A stretch of DNA of 64,000 bases from Kitasatospora sp. SUK 42 (GCF_015776785.2 NZ_LFMD02000003.1:1197765-1261764); one strand, 5' to 3'; positions 43,321 to 52,070 are shown, counted from the stretch's first letter. A program made the numbers and translations. Notes: a model not told the origin generated them from the sequence alone.

Positions 43321-43599
43321 CTACTTGTCGTCGCCGTCGCCGCCCTGCGGCTTGCCGATCCCGTCGTAGATCTCCTTGCACATCGGGCAGACCGGGTACT
43401 TCTTCGGGTCGCGCCCGGGCACCCACACCTTGCCGCAGAGCGCGACCACCGGGGATCCGGAGAGCGCGCTCTCCATGATCTTGTCCTTCTGGACGTAGTG
43501 CGCGAAGCGCTCGTGGTCGCCGTCCCCGTGGGACACCTGTGGGACGGGCTCGACCAGGGTGCCGGTGCCGAGGCCGCGCTCGGGCTCAAGAGTGCTCAT
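43321..43599 (-). CDS. DUF3039 domain protein
   Basis: 92 aa, a small actinobacterial family of unknown function. The centre, HERFAHYVQKDKIMESALSG then VVALCGKVWVPGRDPKKYPV and CPMCKEIYDG, contains Cys in ALCGK and CPMC that probably bind one metal. It is encoded just before (in transcription, after) the YqgE gene on the same strand with a 74-base gap. Highly expressed relatives are known in other actinobacteria only as conserved hypotheticals. Confidence 0.85.
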   Translation of the reverse strand: MSTLEPERGLGTGTLVEPVPQVSHGDGDHERFAHYVQKDKIMESALSGSPVVALCGKVWVPGRDPKKYPVCPMCKEIYDGIGKPQGGDGDDK

Positions 43600-43673
43600 G
43601 GGTGCCAAGTCTATGGGCGCCCCCGGAAACCGGGCCAGTATCGCGCCACGGCCCCCGGCATCCGGGCGGCCGC

Positions 43674-44258
43674 TCAGTTCATCGTCGGGTCGTCCGGGTA
43701 GGTCGCCAGCAGGGCCAGCGGGCCGCGCTGGCGGCGCAGCACCGAGCGCCACAGCCGCTCCGGCTCGGGGCTGGAGACGTCCCCGGGCTCGCAGTCCACC
43801 AGGTACCAGGCGCCGCTCTCCAGCTCCGTCTCCAGCTGGCCCGGCGACCAGCCGGCGTACCCCGCGAAGATCCGCAGGCTCCCCAGCTCGCCGGCCAGCA
43901 CCTCGGGCGGCGCCTCCAGGTCCACCAGTCCGATCGCGCCGTGCACCCGCCGCCAGCCGAGCGGCTCGCCGGTGCCCGGCTCCCCCGGCGCGACCGCGAG
44001 GCCCAGCGCCGAGTCCAGGGCCACCGGCCCGCCCTGGAACACCACCGCGGGCTGTCCGACGAGTCTGTTCCAGCCGTCCAGCACACTGCCCACCTCGACC
44101 GGCGTCGGCCGGTTGAGGACCACGCCGAGCGCCCCCTCGGCGTCGTGGTCGAGGAGCAGCACCACCGCCCGCGCGAAGTTCGGGTCGGTGAGCATGGGCG
44201 TCGCGACGAGCAGACGGCCGGTGTGGGACCGGCCTGCGTGCGAATGGGCCGCCGTCAT
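43674..44258 (-). CDS. YqgE/AlgH family protein
   Basis: 194 aa. Signatures: GRLLVATPMLTDPNFARAVV, LLLDHDAEGALGVVLNRPT, VFQGGPVALDSALGLA and IFAGYAGWSPGQLETELESG. The fold is known but the biochemical role is not settled (AlgH was named for alginate regulation in Pseudomonas). Divergent from murA over a 304-base gap. Confidence 0.93.
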   Translation of the reverse strand: MTAAHSHAGRSHTGRLLVATPMLTDPNFARAVVLLLDHDAEGALGVVLNRPTPVEVGSVLDGWNRLVGQPAVVFQGGPVALDSALGLAVAPGEPGTGEPLGWRRVHGAIGLVDLEAPPEVLAGELGSLRIFAGYAGWSPGQLETELESGAWYLVDCEPGDVSSPEPERLWRSVLRRQRGPLALLATYPDDPTMN

Positions 44259-44562
44259 GCCTCACATGATCCCGCAGAACGGCACCGGTCGGACACCTCA
44301 ACGCTCGAAACCGCGCCACGCCGAACGAACACCCGTACGGCCCTGTCGGCGGGCGGGAGACACCCCGGGGAGAGCACCATCACGGGAGAGGCTCACGGGA
44401 ACCGGCGGCACGCCTACTACCATCTACGTCTGGTGGACGCCCTTGCACGGTGCCGACTCGGTTACGCCGGGGGCCCGGAACGCGCCCGTACGAACGGTCC
44501 ACCAACGGCTCCTCCCCGGAGCCCCCTCCCCGAATCCTCTGGCACCCCGGATTGCGAGAACG
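44259..44562. other. Divergent intergenic region, yqgE and murA
   Basis: No gene is seen. The last 100 bases before murA contain TTGCACGGTG at about 44442 and GTTACG at about 44461, a possible -35/-10 pair for murA at a 13-base spacing (too short to be convincing). No operator repeat stands out. Confidence 0.25.
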
Positions 44563-45903
44563 ATGACCGACGACGTCCTGCTGGTCCACGGCGGAAACCC
44601 GCTCGAAGGCGAGATCCGTGTCCGCGGTGCGAAGAACCTGGTCCCCAAGGCCATGGTCGCCGCCCTCCTCGGCCAGGGTCCCAGCAGACTGCGCAACGTC
44701 CCGGACATCCGCGACGTCAAGGTGGTCCGCGGCCTGCTGCAGTTGCACGGCGTGACCGTGCGCACCGGCGACGAGGACGGCGAGCTGATCCTCGACCCCT
44801 CGCACGTCGAGAGCGCCAACGTCGCCGACATCGACGCGCACGCCGGCTCCTCGCGGATCCCGATCCTGTTCTGCGGCCCGCTGCTGCACCGCCTCGGCCA
44901 CGCCTTCATCCCGGGCCTCGGCGGCTGCGACATCGGCGGCCGCCCGGTCGACTTCCACTTCGAGGTGCTGCGCCAGTTCGGCGCCACCATCGAGAAGCAC
45001 CCGCAGGGCACCTACCTGGTCGCCCCGCAGCGGCTGCGCGGCACCAGGATCGAGCTGCCCTACCCCTCGGTCGGCGCGACCGAGCAGGTGCTGCTCACCG
45101 CGGTGCTCGCCGAGGGTGTCACCGAGCTGCGCAACGCGGCCATCGAGCCGGAGATCGTCGACCTGATCTGCGTCCTGCAGAAGATGGGCGCGATCATCAC
45201 GCTCGGCACCGACCGGACCATTCTGATCACCGGTGTGGACGAGCTCAACGGCTACACCCACCGCGCGCTGCCGGACCGCCTGGAGTCCGCCTCCTGGGCC
45301 TGCGCGGCGCTGGCCACCAAGGGCGACATCTACGTCCGCGGCGCCCGCCAGCTGGAGATGATGACCTTCCTCAACACCTTCCGGAAGGTCGGCGGCGCCT
45401 TCGAGGTGGACGACGAGGGCATCCGCTTCTGGCACCCGGGCGGCGAGCTCAAGGCGATCGCCCTGGAGACCGACGTGCACCCGGGCTTCCAGACCGACTG
45501 GCAGCAGCCGCTGGTGGTCGCGCTGACCCAGGCCACCGGGCTGTCCATCGTGCACGAGACGGTGTACGAGTCGCGCCTGGGCTTCACCGGCGCGCTGAAC
45601 CAGATGGGCGCGCACATCCAGCTGTACCGCGAGTGCCTGGGCGCCACCCCGTGCCGCTTCGGCGCGCGCAACTTCCTGCACTCCGCGGTCGTCTCCGGCC
45701 CGTCCAAGCTGATCGGCGCCGAGCTGGTCATCCCGGACCTGCGCGGCGGCTTCTCGTACCTGATCGCGGCGCTGGCGGCCGAGGGCACCTCGACCGTGCA
45801 CGGCATCGACCTGATCAACCGCGGCTACGAGAACTTCATGGACAAGCTGCGCGACCTGGGCGCCCACGTCGAGCTGCCCAGCGAGCAGCTCGTCGACGCC
45901 TGA
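44563..45903 (+). CDS. murA: UDP-N-acetylglucosamine 1-carboxyvinyltransferase
   Basis: 446 aa. It transfers enolpyruvate from PEP to UDP-GlcNAc, the first committed step of peptidoglycan synthesis in the cytoplasm. The fingerprint is clear: GEIRVRGAKNLVPKAMVAAL, active-site Cys in PGLGGCDIGGRPVDFHFEV (the fosfomycin target), ESASWACAALATKGDI, TDVHPGFQTDWQQPLVVAL and LIPDLRGG-type IPDLRGGFSYLIAALAAEG. It is the standard single-copy type in this genomic position. A strong terminator follows 17 bases after the stop. Confidence 0.96.
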   Translation: MTDDVLLVHGGNPLEGEIRVRGAKNLVPKAMVAALLGQGPSRLRNVPDIRDVKVVRGLLQLHGVTVRTGDEDGELILDPSHVESANVADIDAHAGSSRIPILFCGPLLHRLGHAFIPGLGGCDIGGRPVDFHFEVLRQFGATIEKHPQGTYLVAPQRLRGTRIELPYPSVGATEQVLLTAVLAEGVTELRNAAIEPEIVDLICVLQKMGAIITLGTDRTILITGVDELNGYTHRALPDRLESASWACAALATKGDIYVRGARQLEMMTFLNTFRKVGGAFEVDDEGIRFWHPGGELKAIALETDVHPGFQTDWQQPLVVALTQATGLSIVHETVYESRLGFTGALNQMGAHIQLYRECLGATPCRFGARNFLHSAVVSGPSKLIGAELVIPDLRGGFSYLIAALAAEGTSTVHGIDLINRGYENFMDKLRDLGAHVELPSEQLVDA

Positions 45904-45920
45904 CGGCCGGGCACACACGG

Positions 45921-45958
45921 CGAGAGGCCGGGCTCCCCGCGGGGAGCCCGGCCTCTCG
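45921..45958. terminator. Strong bidirectional terminator between murA and hup
   Basis: A perfect 18-bp inverted repeat (left arm CGAGAGGCCGGGCTCCCC) with a 2-base loop sits midway between the convergent stops at 45903 and 45976. It can terminate both genes. Confidence 0.9.
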
Positions 45959-45975
45959 GGCGTTCAAGGGGTGAC

Positions 45976-46257
45976 TCAGGCGCCCTTGGCGGCTTCCTTC
46001 AGCTTGGAGCCGGCGCTGACCTTGGCGCTGTAGCCGGCCGCGATCTGGATCGGCTCGCCGGTCTGCGGGTTGCGGGCGGTGCGGGCAGCGCGGTGGGTGC
46101 GCTCGAAGGTCAGGAAACCGGGGATGGTGACCTTCTCGTCGCCCTTGGCGACGACCTCGCCGACGATCTCGGCGAAGGCGGCCAGAACGGCGTCGGCGTC
46201 CTTGCGGGTCACCTCGGCGCGCTCGGACAGCGCGGCCACCAGCTCACTGCGGTTCAT
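45976..46257 (-). CDS. hup: HU-family nucleoid protein
   Basis: 93 aa, the HupA-type HU without the Lys-rich tail seen on HupS. MNRSELVAALSERAEVTRKD, then GEVVAKGDEKVTIPGFLTFE and the DNA-binding arm RTARNPQTGEPIQIAAGYSA. It binds and bends DNA in the nucleoid and is usually abundant in vegetative hyphae. CAGGAG lies 6 bases before ATG 46257. Confidence 0.95.
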   Translation of the reverse strand: MNRSELVAALSERAEVTRKDADAVLAAFAEIVGEVVAKGDEKVTIPGFLTFERTHRAARTARNPQTGEPIQIAAGYSAKVSAGSKLKEAAKGA

Positions 46258-46767
46258 GTGTACTCCTGTGGTCTGTTCGCTTGCGGTGTGCGGGGGCCCA
46301 TCGGTGCTCCCACCGGGGGGCACCCGGATGGGCCGCAGGTCCGCACACTGTGCTCATGCAGGCAATGCGTGGTCGCGGGCCGGGCCGTACCCGTTGCCGC
46401 GCGCCGGTGCCCTACGAGGGGCCCGCCCGCCTGCCTGGGAACGAATCCTGCCCCGACCGGCCCCGAGAAAGCCAATCGGGCCCCGGCAGAACCACCCGAA
46501 CATCGCCCGCCCGTTGGAGGTGTGACGCTCCGTCGGCTCCGGTGGACCGGGCGCGGGCGGCGGTCGGGACGACTCGCCGGAAGACCAGGGGGACGTTCCG
46601 TACTTGTCGGACACGCCTGCCCCGTGCAGGGCTACCGTACGCCCTAGGACTGACAAGCCCAAACACGCCCCTCGCCCTTGTGTCGCAAGGGTTCGGGGCG
46701 GGCTCGGGTGGGTATGGCCGCTAATCGGACATTTGGGCGATCAGCGACACATCGTCAGGCCCCGCCG
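46258..46767. other. 510-base region upstream of hup
   Basis: No gene is seen. It contains the hup promoter and the malic enzyme terminator (46666-46700). Several G/C-rich frames cross it on both strands but none has a ribosome site together with recognisable sequence. Confidence 0.35.
46666..46700 (-). terminator. Terminator of malic enzyme gene
   Basis: CGCCCC pairs with GGGGCG at the base and CCCTTG with CAAGGG above, enclosing the loop TGTCG. It lies 68-102 bases past the malic enzyme stop. A short T/G-rich flank follows in the minus orientation. Confidence 0.65.
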
Positions 46768-48240
46768 TCAGAGCTTGACGGTGGGGAAGGCGGCGGTGTC
46801 GAGGGTGCCGACGATGCCGGGGGTCGGACGGGCCGGTGCGGGGGCCTCCTGGGCACCGGCCAGGGCCGCCTCGCGCACCGCGGCGGCGACGGTCTTGGCG
46901 ACGTCCTTGTGGAAGACGCTCGGGATGATGTAGTTCGCGTTGAGCTCGTCGTCGGCGACGGTGGTGGCCAGCGCCCGGGCGGCGGCGATCATCATCTCGG
47001 TGTTGACCGTGCGGCTCTGGGCGTCCAGCAGGCCGCGGAAGACACCCGGGAAGACCAGCACGTTGTTGATCTGGTTCGGGAAGTCGCTGCGGCCGGTGGC
47101 GACCACGGCGGCGGTCTGCCGGGCGATGGCCGGGTCGACCTCCGGGTCCGGGTTCGCCAGCGCGAAGACGATCGCGTCCTCGGCCATGGTGGCCAGGTCG
47201 TCGCCGTCCAGCACGTTCGGGGCCGAGACGCCGATGAAGACGTCGGCGTCCGCCACGGCCTCCTTGAGGCTGCCGGTGCGGCCCGAACGGTTGGTGTGCT
47301 CGGCGATCCAGCGCAGGCTGTCGTCGAGGTCCGCACGGCCCTGGTGGACCACGCCGTGCACGTCCGCCACGGTGGCGTGCTCGACGCCGGCCGCCAGCAG
47401 CAGCTTGAGGATCGCGGTGCCGGCGGCGCCGGCGCCCGACATCACCACGCGGATGTCGCCGATCTCCTTGCCGACCACCTTCAGCGCGTTGGTGAGGGCG
47501 GCCAGCACCACGATCGCGGTACCGTGCTGGTCGTCGTGGAAGACCGGGATGTCCAGGGCCTCGCGCAGCCGTGCCTCGATCTCGAAGCAGCGCGGCGCGG
47601 AGATGTCCTCCAGGTTGATGCCGGCGAAGCCGGGGGCGATCGCCTTGACGATGGCGACGATCTCGTCACTGTCCTGGGTGTCCAGGCAGATCGGCCAGGC
47701 GTCGATGCCGGCGAAGCGCTTGAACAGGGCCGCCTTGCCCTCCATGACCGGCAGCGCGGCCTCCGGGCCGATGTTGCCCAGGCCCAGCACGGCCGAGCCG
47801 TCGGTGACCACCGCGACGCTGTTGCGCTTGATGGTGAGGCGGCGGGCGTCCTCGGGGTTCTCGGCGATCGCCATGCAGACCCGGGCGACACCCGGGGTGT
47901 AGATCATGCTGAGGTCGTCACGGTTGCGGATCGGCAGCTTCGAGGACATCTCGATCTTGCCGCCGAGGTGCATCAGGAAGGTCCGGTCCGAGACCTTGCC
48001 GATCGACACGCCGTCGATCGTCCGCAGCTTCTCGACGATCTCCTCGCCGTGCGCGACCGAGGAGGCCGCCACGGTCACGTCGATCCGCAGCGCCTCCAGG
48101 CCGGAGGCGGTGACGTCGAGACCGGTCACCGATCCGCCGGAGGACTCCACAGCGGTGGTGATCGCACTGACCGCGTTGCCGCGGGCCGGGACCTCCAGGC
48201 GCACCGTGATCGAGTTGGAGACACTGGGTACCGTCGCCAT
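46768..48240 (-). CDS. NAD-dependent malic enzyme with N-terminal ACT domain
   Basis: 490 aa. It decarboxylates malate to pyruvate with NAD(P) reduction. Residues about 10-85 form an ACT-like regulatory domain (VRLEVPARGNAVSAITTAVE). The malic domain shows MIYTPGVARVC, VVTDGSAVLGLGNIGPEAAL, VMEGKAALFKRFAG and FHDDQHGTAIVVLAA; the NAD domain shows MSGAGAAGTAILKLLLAAG and FALANPDPEVD. From memory this is the NAD-type enzyme of Streptomyces. Transcription starts from a good promoter at 48303-48332, followed by a palindromic leader. Confidence 0.94.
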   Translation of the reverse strand: MATVPSVSNSITVRLEVPARGNAVSAITTAVESSGGSVTGLDVTASGLEALRIDVTVAASSVAHGEEIVEKLRTIDGVSIGKVSDRTFLMHLGGKIEMSSKLPIRNRDDLSMIYTPGVARVCMAIAENPEDARRLTIKRNSVAVVTDGSAVLGLGNIGPEAALPVMEGKAALFKRFAGIDAWPICLDTQDSDEIVAIVKAIAPGFAGINLEDISAPRCFEIEARLREALDIPVFHDDQHGTAIVVLAALTNALKVVGKEIGDIRVVMSGAGAAGTAILKLLLAAGVEHATVADVHGVVHQGRADLDDSLRWIAEHTNRSGRTGSLKEAVADADVFIGVSAPNVLDGDDLATMAEDAIVFALANPDPEVDPAIARQTAAVVATGRSDFPNQINNVLVFPGVFRGLLDAQSRTVNTEMMIAAARALATTVADDELNANYIIPSVFHKDVAKTVAAAVREAALAGAQEAPAPARPTPGIVGTLDTAAFPTVKL

Positions 48241-48272
48241 CGACGCTTCCTTCTTCCGTCTGTCCCGCAGGC

Positions 48273-48287
48273 TCAACATTTTGTTGA
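48273..48287. promoter_or_regulatory. Palindrome/leader hairpin after the malic enzyme promoter
   Basis: TCAACA-TTT-TGTTGA is a perfect 15-bp palindrome about 9-23 bases downstream of the predicted start of transcription. Flanking GCAGGC (48267-48272) and GCCTGC (48295-48300) can pair to lengthen the hairpin in RNA. It may be a repressor operator or a leader structure. Confidence 0.5.
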
Positions 48288-48302
48288 AGGCATCGCCTGC
48301 GC

Positions 48303-48332
48303 ATGCTAGACCTCGATCGTCGCACCTTCCAA
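48303..48332 (-). promoter_or_regulatory. Promoter of malic enzyme gene
   Basis: Minus strand TTGGAA (48332-48327), an 18-base spacer, then TAGCAT (48308-48303), a good match to the housekeeping HrdB pattern. The predicted leader is about 55 bases and contains the palindrome at 48273-48287. Confidence 0.55.
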
Positions 48333-48447
48333 GGGGTTGCCAGAAATAACGTTCATTGAGTGTGCGGACCCGACAACCCGGACACATCGCGCCCTCGCCA
48401 CATCCGGTCCGATCCCGGTCCGATCCCGGTCCGGCGGCGTCCACTCC

Positions 48448-48475
48448 TTGCCTCTCCGGGCCGATGCGTTACATT
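48448..48475 (+). promoter_or_regulatory. Promoter of candidate small RNA
   Basis: TTGCCT (48448-48453), a 16-base spacer and TACATT (48470-48475). The predicted transcript start at about 48482 falls exactly at the base of the closing stem of the structured RNA. Confidence 0.5.
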
Positions 48476-48481
48476 GGACGG

Positions 48482-48610
48482 GACACCGGCTCGATCCAAG
48501 CCCCCGGGCCCAACCTTCGTCCCTTCGAGGGACCACTTGCCGCGAGGCGAGCATGGCGGGTCGGTGTCGTCAACGTCTGAAGGCCCCTCACCGATCGGTG
48601 AGGGGCCTTC
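48482..48610 (+). ncRNA. Candidate structured small RNA (about 129 nt)
   Basis: GACACCG (48482-48488) pairs with CGGTGTC (48562-48568), and five further pairs extend the stem inward (48489-48493 with 48557-48561). Inside are two clean hairpins: GTCCC-TTCGA-GGGAC (48519-48533) and CTTGCC-GCGA-GGCGAG (48536-48551) with a GNRA tetraloop. A C-rich third hairpin is possible at 48500-48509. A 14-bp intrinsic terminator ends it at 48580-48609. A 38-codon frame (48464-48580) crosses it but starts upstream of the predicted transcript start. Gene-free on both strands otherwise. Confidence 0.6.
48580..48609. terminator. Terminator of candidate sRNA and of helD
   Basis: AAGGCCCCTCACCG (48580-48593) pairs with 48596-48609 across a 2-base loop. 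It lies 18 bases past the helD stop on the minus strand and ends the plus-strand small RNA. Confidence 0.85.
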
Positions 48611-48626
48611 GTCGTGTCACGGACCG

Positions 48627-50930
48627 TCAGCCGTGCAGCAGCGCGGGCACGCCGGCCGCGTCCGGCAGGTCGTCCGGGCCGGACAGCACGGTCAGCCGCT
48701 GGGTCGCCCGGGTCAGCGCCACGTACAGCACCCGCAGGCCGGCCTCCGACTCGCCGGCGATGCCGGTCGGGTCGGCGACCACCGTCGCGTCGTACTCCAG
48801 GCCCTTGGCCTCCAGGCTGCCCAGCGCCACCACGCGCTCGCTCAGGCCCTCGGTCCAACCGGCCGCCTCGTCCCGGCGGTCCATCGGCACCACGATCGCC
48901 ACGGTGCCGTCCACCTCGCCCAGCAGCCGCTCCAGCTCGGCCCGGGCGGCCGCGCCGAAGGCCTCCGGCGCGGGGTCGGCGACGGCCGCGAAGCGCGGCT
49001 CCACGCCGACGTGGCGCACCGCGCTCGGCGAGGGGGTCCCCGGCGCGGCCAGCGCCAGCACCTTGGCCGCCACCTCGGCGATCTCGGCCGGGTTGCGGTA
49101 GTTGACGGTCAGCGTGAAGCGGCGGCGCGGCTTGCCGGAGAGCACCTCGTCCAGCGCGGACTGGGCCTCCTGCGGGAACGGCCAGGAGGACTGCGCGGGG
49201 TCCCCGACGATCGTCCAGGTGGCCATCCGGGACCGGCGGCCGATCATCCGCCACTGCATCGGGGTGAGGTCCTGGGCCTCGTCCACGATGACGTGCGCGT
49301 ACTCCCTGCGCTCGACCGGCTGGCGGTCACGCTGGCGGGCGCTGCGGTCGGCGAAGGTGGTGACCTCCTCCAGGCCGGTCAGCAGGTCCACCGCGTCCAC
49401 CTCGCGGACCTTCGGACGGGCCGGCTCGCCGAGCAGCACCTGCAGCTCGTCCACCAGCGCGACGTCGTGCGCGGACAGCGCGCCCTCCCCCTCCGGGGAC
49501 AGGTGACGCCAGGAGGCGGCCAGCAGCCTGGCCTCGTCCGGGGTGACGGCGCGGCGGGCGATCCGGTTGGTGTGCCGGCTCTGCTTGAGCGTGCCGAGCA
49601 CCCGGCGCGGGGTCAGGGCCGGCCACCAGGCGTCCAGGAAGTCCAGGAACGGCGGCTCGTCCGAGACGTACTCGTCGAAGGACTCCTTCTCCTCCTGGCG
49701 CTGCTCGCGGGCGAAGTGGTCGGTGGGCCTGGGCAGGTGCCTGGTCGCCTCCAGCCACAGGGCGTCCAGCAGCAGCCGGCGGGCGCGCGGGCGCAGCAGG
49801 TTCAGGGGGGTGCCGCCGGAGCCCACCACGTTGCCGCGCACGGCCTTGAGCCGGCCGGCGTCCAGCTTCAGCACCTCGCCGCGGGCGACCACCTTGAGCT
49901 CCTGCGGCGCGCCGAGCTCCAGCGCCGCCCGGGCGGCCCGGCGCAGCAGCTGCACCATCCGGGCCGAGCCCTTGACCCGGGCCGTCTCCGGGGTGTCGTA
50001 GGTGCCCGCCTCGATGCCGTCCACCAGCGAGCCGATCGCGCGGATGGCGACCTGGCCCTCCTCCCCCAGCGCGGGCAGCACGCCCTCGGTGTAGGAGACC
50101 AGCAGCGGGGTCGGCGAGACCACCAGGATGCCGCCGGCGTAGCGGCGGCGGTCCTGGTAGAGGAGGTAGGCGGCGCGGTGCAGGGCGACGGCCGTCTTGC
50201 CGGTGCCCGGGCCGCCGGTGACCAGCGTGGCGCCGGCGGCCGCGGCGCGGATCACCTCGTCCTGCTCCTTCTGGATGGAGGAGACGATGTCGCGCATCGA
50301 GTGGCTGCGGGCCCGGCCCAGGGAGGCCATCAGCGCGCCGTCACCGACCACGGCCAGCTCCTCGCCGTCCAGGGTCGGGGTGAGGTCGGGGCGCAGCAGG
50401 TCGTCCTCGACGCCGATCACCTTGCGACCCTTGGAGCGGATCACCCGGCGGCGGATCACCCGGCCCGGCTCGACCGGGGTCGCGCGGTAGAAGGGCGCGG
50501 CGGCCGGGGCCCGCCAGTCGATCACCAGCGGGCCGTACTCGGCGTCCAGCACGCCGAGGCGGCCGATGTGGAGGGTCTCCGCGACGGCCGGGTCGGCCGG
50601 GTCCAGCGGGGTGTCGGACGGGATGCCGTGCTCCTCCGGGGCGTCCGCCCGCTGGAGGTCGATCCGGCCGAACAGGAAGTCCTCGAACTCGCTGTTGAGC
50701 CGCTGGAGGTGGGCGCCGGCCCGGTAGACCTGGGCGTCGCGCTCGGCGAGGGCGCCGGGAGTACCGACCTGGACCCGCTTGGCGGCGTCCTCCAGGATGT
50801 ACTCGGCCTCGGCGAGCTTCTCCTCCAGCCGGTGGTAGACGGTGTCGAGGTGCTGCTGCTCACCGGCGATCTCGCGCTCGCGGACGGTCTCGTGGTCGGT
50901 GGCGGGGGTGGTGTCCGTGTTGCTCTGCAT
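48627..50930 (-). CDS. helD: HelD-like RNA polymerase-associated helicase (UvrD/Rep superfamily)
   Basis: 767 aa from ATG 50930. A coiled-coil N-terminus (EIAGEQQHLDTVYHRLEEKL) is followed by SF1 motifs: Walker A TLVTGGPGTGKTAVALHRAA, Walker B HVIVDEAQDLTPMQW, LTVNYRNPAEIAE, LGSLEAKGLEYDATVV and VLYVALTRATQRL. HelD proteins bind RNA polymerase and recycle stalled or inhibitor-bound complexes; some actinobacterial members give rifamycin tolerance. It lies between the candidate sRNA and tmRNA. Confidence 0.93.
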   Translation of the reverse strand: MQSNTDTTPATDHETVREREIAGEQQHLDTVYHRLEEKLAEAEYILEDAAKRVQVGTPGALAERDAQVYRAGAHLQRLNSEFEDFLFGRIDLQRADAPEEHGIPSDTPLDPADPAVAETLHIGRLGVLDAEYGPLVIDWRAPAAAPFYRATPVEPGRVIRRRVIRSKGRKVIGVEDDLLRPDLTPTLDGEELAVVGDGALMASLGRARSHSMRDIVSSIQKEQDEVIRAAAAGATLVTGGPGTGKTAVALHRAAYLLYQDRRRYAGGILVVSPTPLLVSYTEGVLPALGEEGQVAIRAIGSLVDGIEAGTYDTPETARVKGSARMVQLLRRAARAALELGAPQELKVVARGEVLKLDAGRLKAVRGNVVGSGGTPLNLLRPRARRLLLDALWLEATRHLPRPTDHFAREQRQEEKESFDEYVSDEPPFLDFLDAWWPALTPRRVLGTLKQSRHTNRIARRAVTPDEARLLAASWRHLSPEGEGALSAHDVALVDELQVLLGEPARPKVREVDAVDLLTGLEEVTTFADRSARQRDRQPVERREYAHVIVDEAQDLTPMQWRMIGRRSRMATWTIVGDPAQSSWPFPQEAQSALDEVLSGKPRRRFTLTVNYRNPAEIAEVAAKVLALAAPGTPSPSAVRHVGVEPRFAAVADPAPEAFGAAARAELERLLGEVDGTVAIVVPMDRRDEAAGWTEGLSERVVALGSLEAKGLEYDATVVADPTGIAGESEAGLRVLYVALTRATQRLTVLSGPDDLPDAAGVPALLHG

Positions 50931-51028
50931 GGCCTCGGTGGTTGCGGCGGATATCCCGCTCCGGAAAACGAGCGGACGGATGATCCTACGCCCGGGCGGG
51001 CTCGCGCGCCTCACCGGGACCGTAAAAT

Positions 51029-51068
51029 CCGAAGGCCGCCCTCCGCGTGAGCGGTGGACGGCCTTCGG
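51029..51068 (-). terminator. Terminator of tmRNA
   Basis: CCGAAGGCCG (51029-51038) pairs with CGGCCTTCGG (51059-51068), with an inner CCGC/GCGG stem around GTGA. On the minus strand it is followed by ATTTTAC, giving a U tract, 14 bases past the tmRNA 3' end. Confidence 0.85.
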
Positions 51069-51081
51069 TGTGAACATGGGG

Positions 51082-51463
51082 TGGTGGAGATGCCGGGAAT
51101 CGAACCCGGGTCCAGTGGAGTTAATTCAGGGCTTCTCCGAGCGCAGTCCGCTGTGCTTTTCTCGGCCCTGGCGGTCACACGGACAAGCCGCCAACAGGCC
51201 CAGCTGCTGTTTGATTTCCCATCCACCCCCGCAGCCCGGGCGGACGGTTGAGTTCCCTAGATTATGCCAGGGTCCGGGTCGGGAACTCCCCGGTCTGACA
51301 CCCAAGCGCTATCGGTGCTTATTAGGCAGCGAGAGCGAACTGCTGGGAATCGCGCTTAGAGTTGGCGATTATTTTTTTGCGACACGTGGTTAACGAGATC
51401 ATTGCCGCGTTCCTCGGCTCGCTTCCCCTGTTTCAACATCCCCTGTCGAAACCGATCATCCCC
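51082..51463 (-). ncRNA. ssrA: tmRNA (transfer-messenger RNA)
   Basis: 382 nt, one-piece. The 5' acceptor GGGGATG (51463-51457) pairs with CATCTCC before ACCA at 51082, with CCA encoded. The T arm GGGTTCGATTCCC and the 5' GGTTTCGACAGGGGATGTTG block are diagnostic. The resume frame at 51366-51322 encodes ANSKRDSQQFALAA then TAA, a typical Streptomyces tag ending in the LAA degron. SmpB is encoded 86 bases upstream on the same strand. Confidence 0.97.
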
Positions 51464-51514
51464 ATGTTTTTTTGAGAAACAGCTCGGACGGTGATCGTCC
51501 GTGTTGCTGGCGCC

Positions 51515-51544
51515 ATACTACGCGAGGCGGCGGGTGAGGGTCCA
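51515..51544 (-). promoter_or_regulatory. Promoter of ssrA
   Basis: Minus strand TGGACC (51544-51539), 18-base spacer, TAGTAT (51520-51515). The start would be near 51508, giving a leader of about 45 nt with a CGGACG/CGTCCG hairpin (51485-51501) to be removed by RNase P. The promoter overlaps the last codons region after smpB. Confidence 0.5.
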
Positions 51545-51549
51545 GCGGA

Positions 51550-52026
51550 TTAACGCTGGCGTCGGCGGGCCGCCGCCACCGCACGGGCCGTCTCGCGGAC
51601 GTCCTGCTTCTCGCGCAGCGTCTGGCGCTTGTCGTACAGCTTCTTGCCGACCGCGAGCGCGAGTTCGAGCTTGACCCGGCCGTCCTTGAAGTACAGCGAG
51701 AGCGGGACCAGGGTGTGACCGGCGTCGCGGACCTTGGTCTCGATCTTGCGGATCTCCAGCTTGTGCAGCAGCAGCTTGCGCTTGCGCCGGGCCGCATGGT
51801 TGGTCCACGTCCCCTGGGTGTACTCGGGGATGAAGACGTTGTCGATCCACGCCTCGTGGTTCTGGATGTAGGCGTAGCCGTCGACCAGGTTGGCCCGCCC
51901 CTCGCGCAGTGACTTCACCTCGGTGCCGGTGAGTACGAGGCCGCACTCGTAGGTGTCGAGGATCGTGTACTCGTGTCGCGCCTTCTTGTTCTGCGCGATC
52001 AGCTTGTGTCCGGTTTCCTTTGCCAT
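51550..52026 (-). CDS. smpB: SsrA-binding protein SmpB
   Basis: 158 aa. It binds the tRNA-like part of tmRNA and delivers it to stalled ribosomes. Signatures: [60 protein letters not shown] and [19 protein letters not shown], with the basic C-terminal tail [20 protein letters not shown] that enters the mRNA channel. Pairing with ssrA is standard. Confidence 0.96.
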   Translation of the reverse strand: MAKETGHKLIAQNKKARHEYTILDTYECGLVLTGTEVKSLREGRANLVDGYAYIQNHEAWIDNVFIPEYTQGTWTNHAARRKRKLLLHKLEIRKIETKVRDAGHTLVPLSLYFKDGRVKLELALAVGKKLYDKRQTLREKQDVRETARAVAAARRRQR

Positions 52027-52070
52027 AGCGCGGCCATTCTCGCACTTCGGGGCCGGGAGCGGCAGCTGGT

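Noticed and set aside
48464..48580. 38-codon gene preceding the terminator
   Set aside because: Its ATG lies upstream of the predicted transcript start and no ribosome site is seen; the structured RNA explains the region better, although a dual-function RNA is not excluded.
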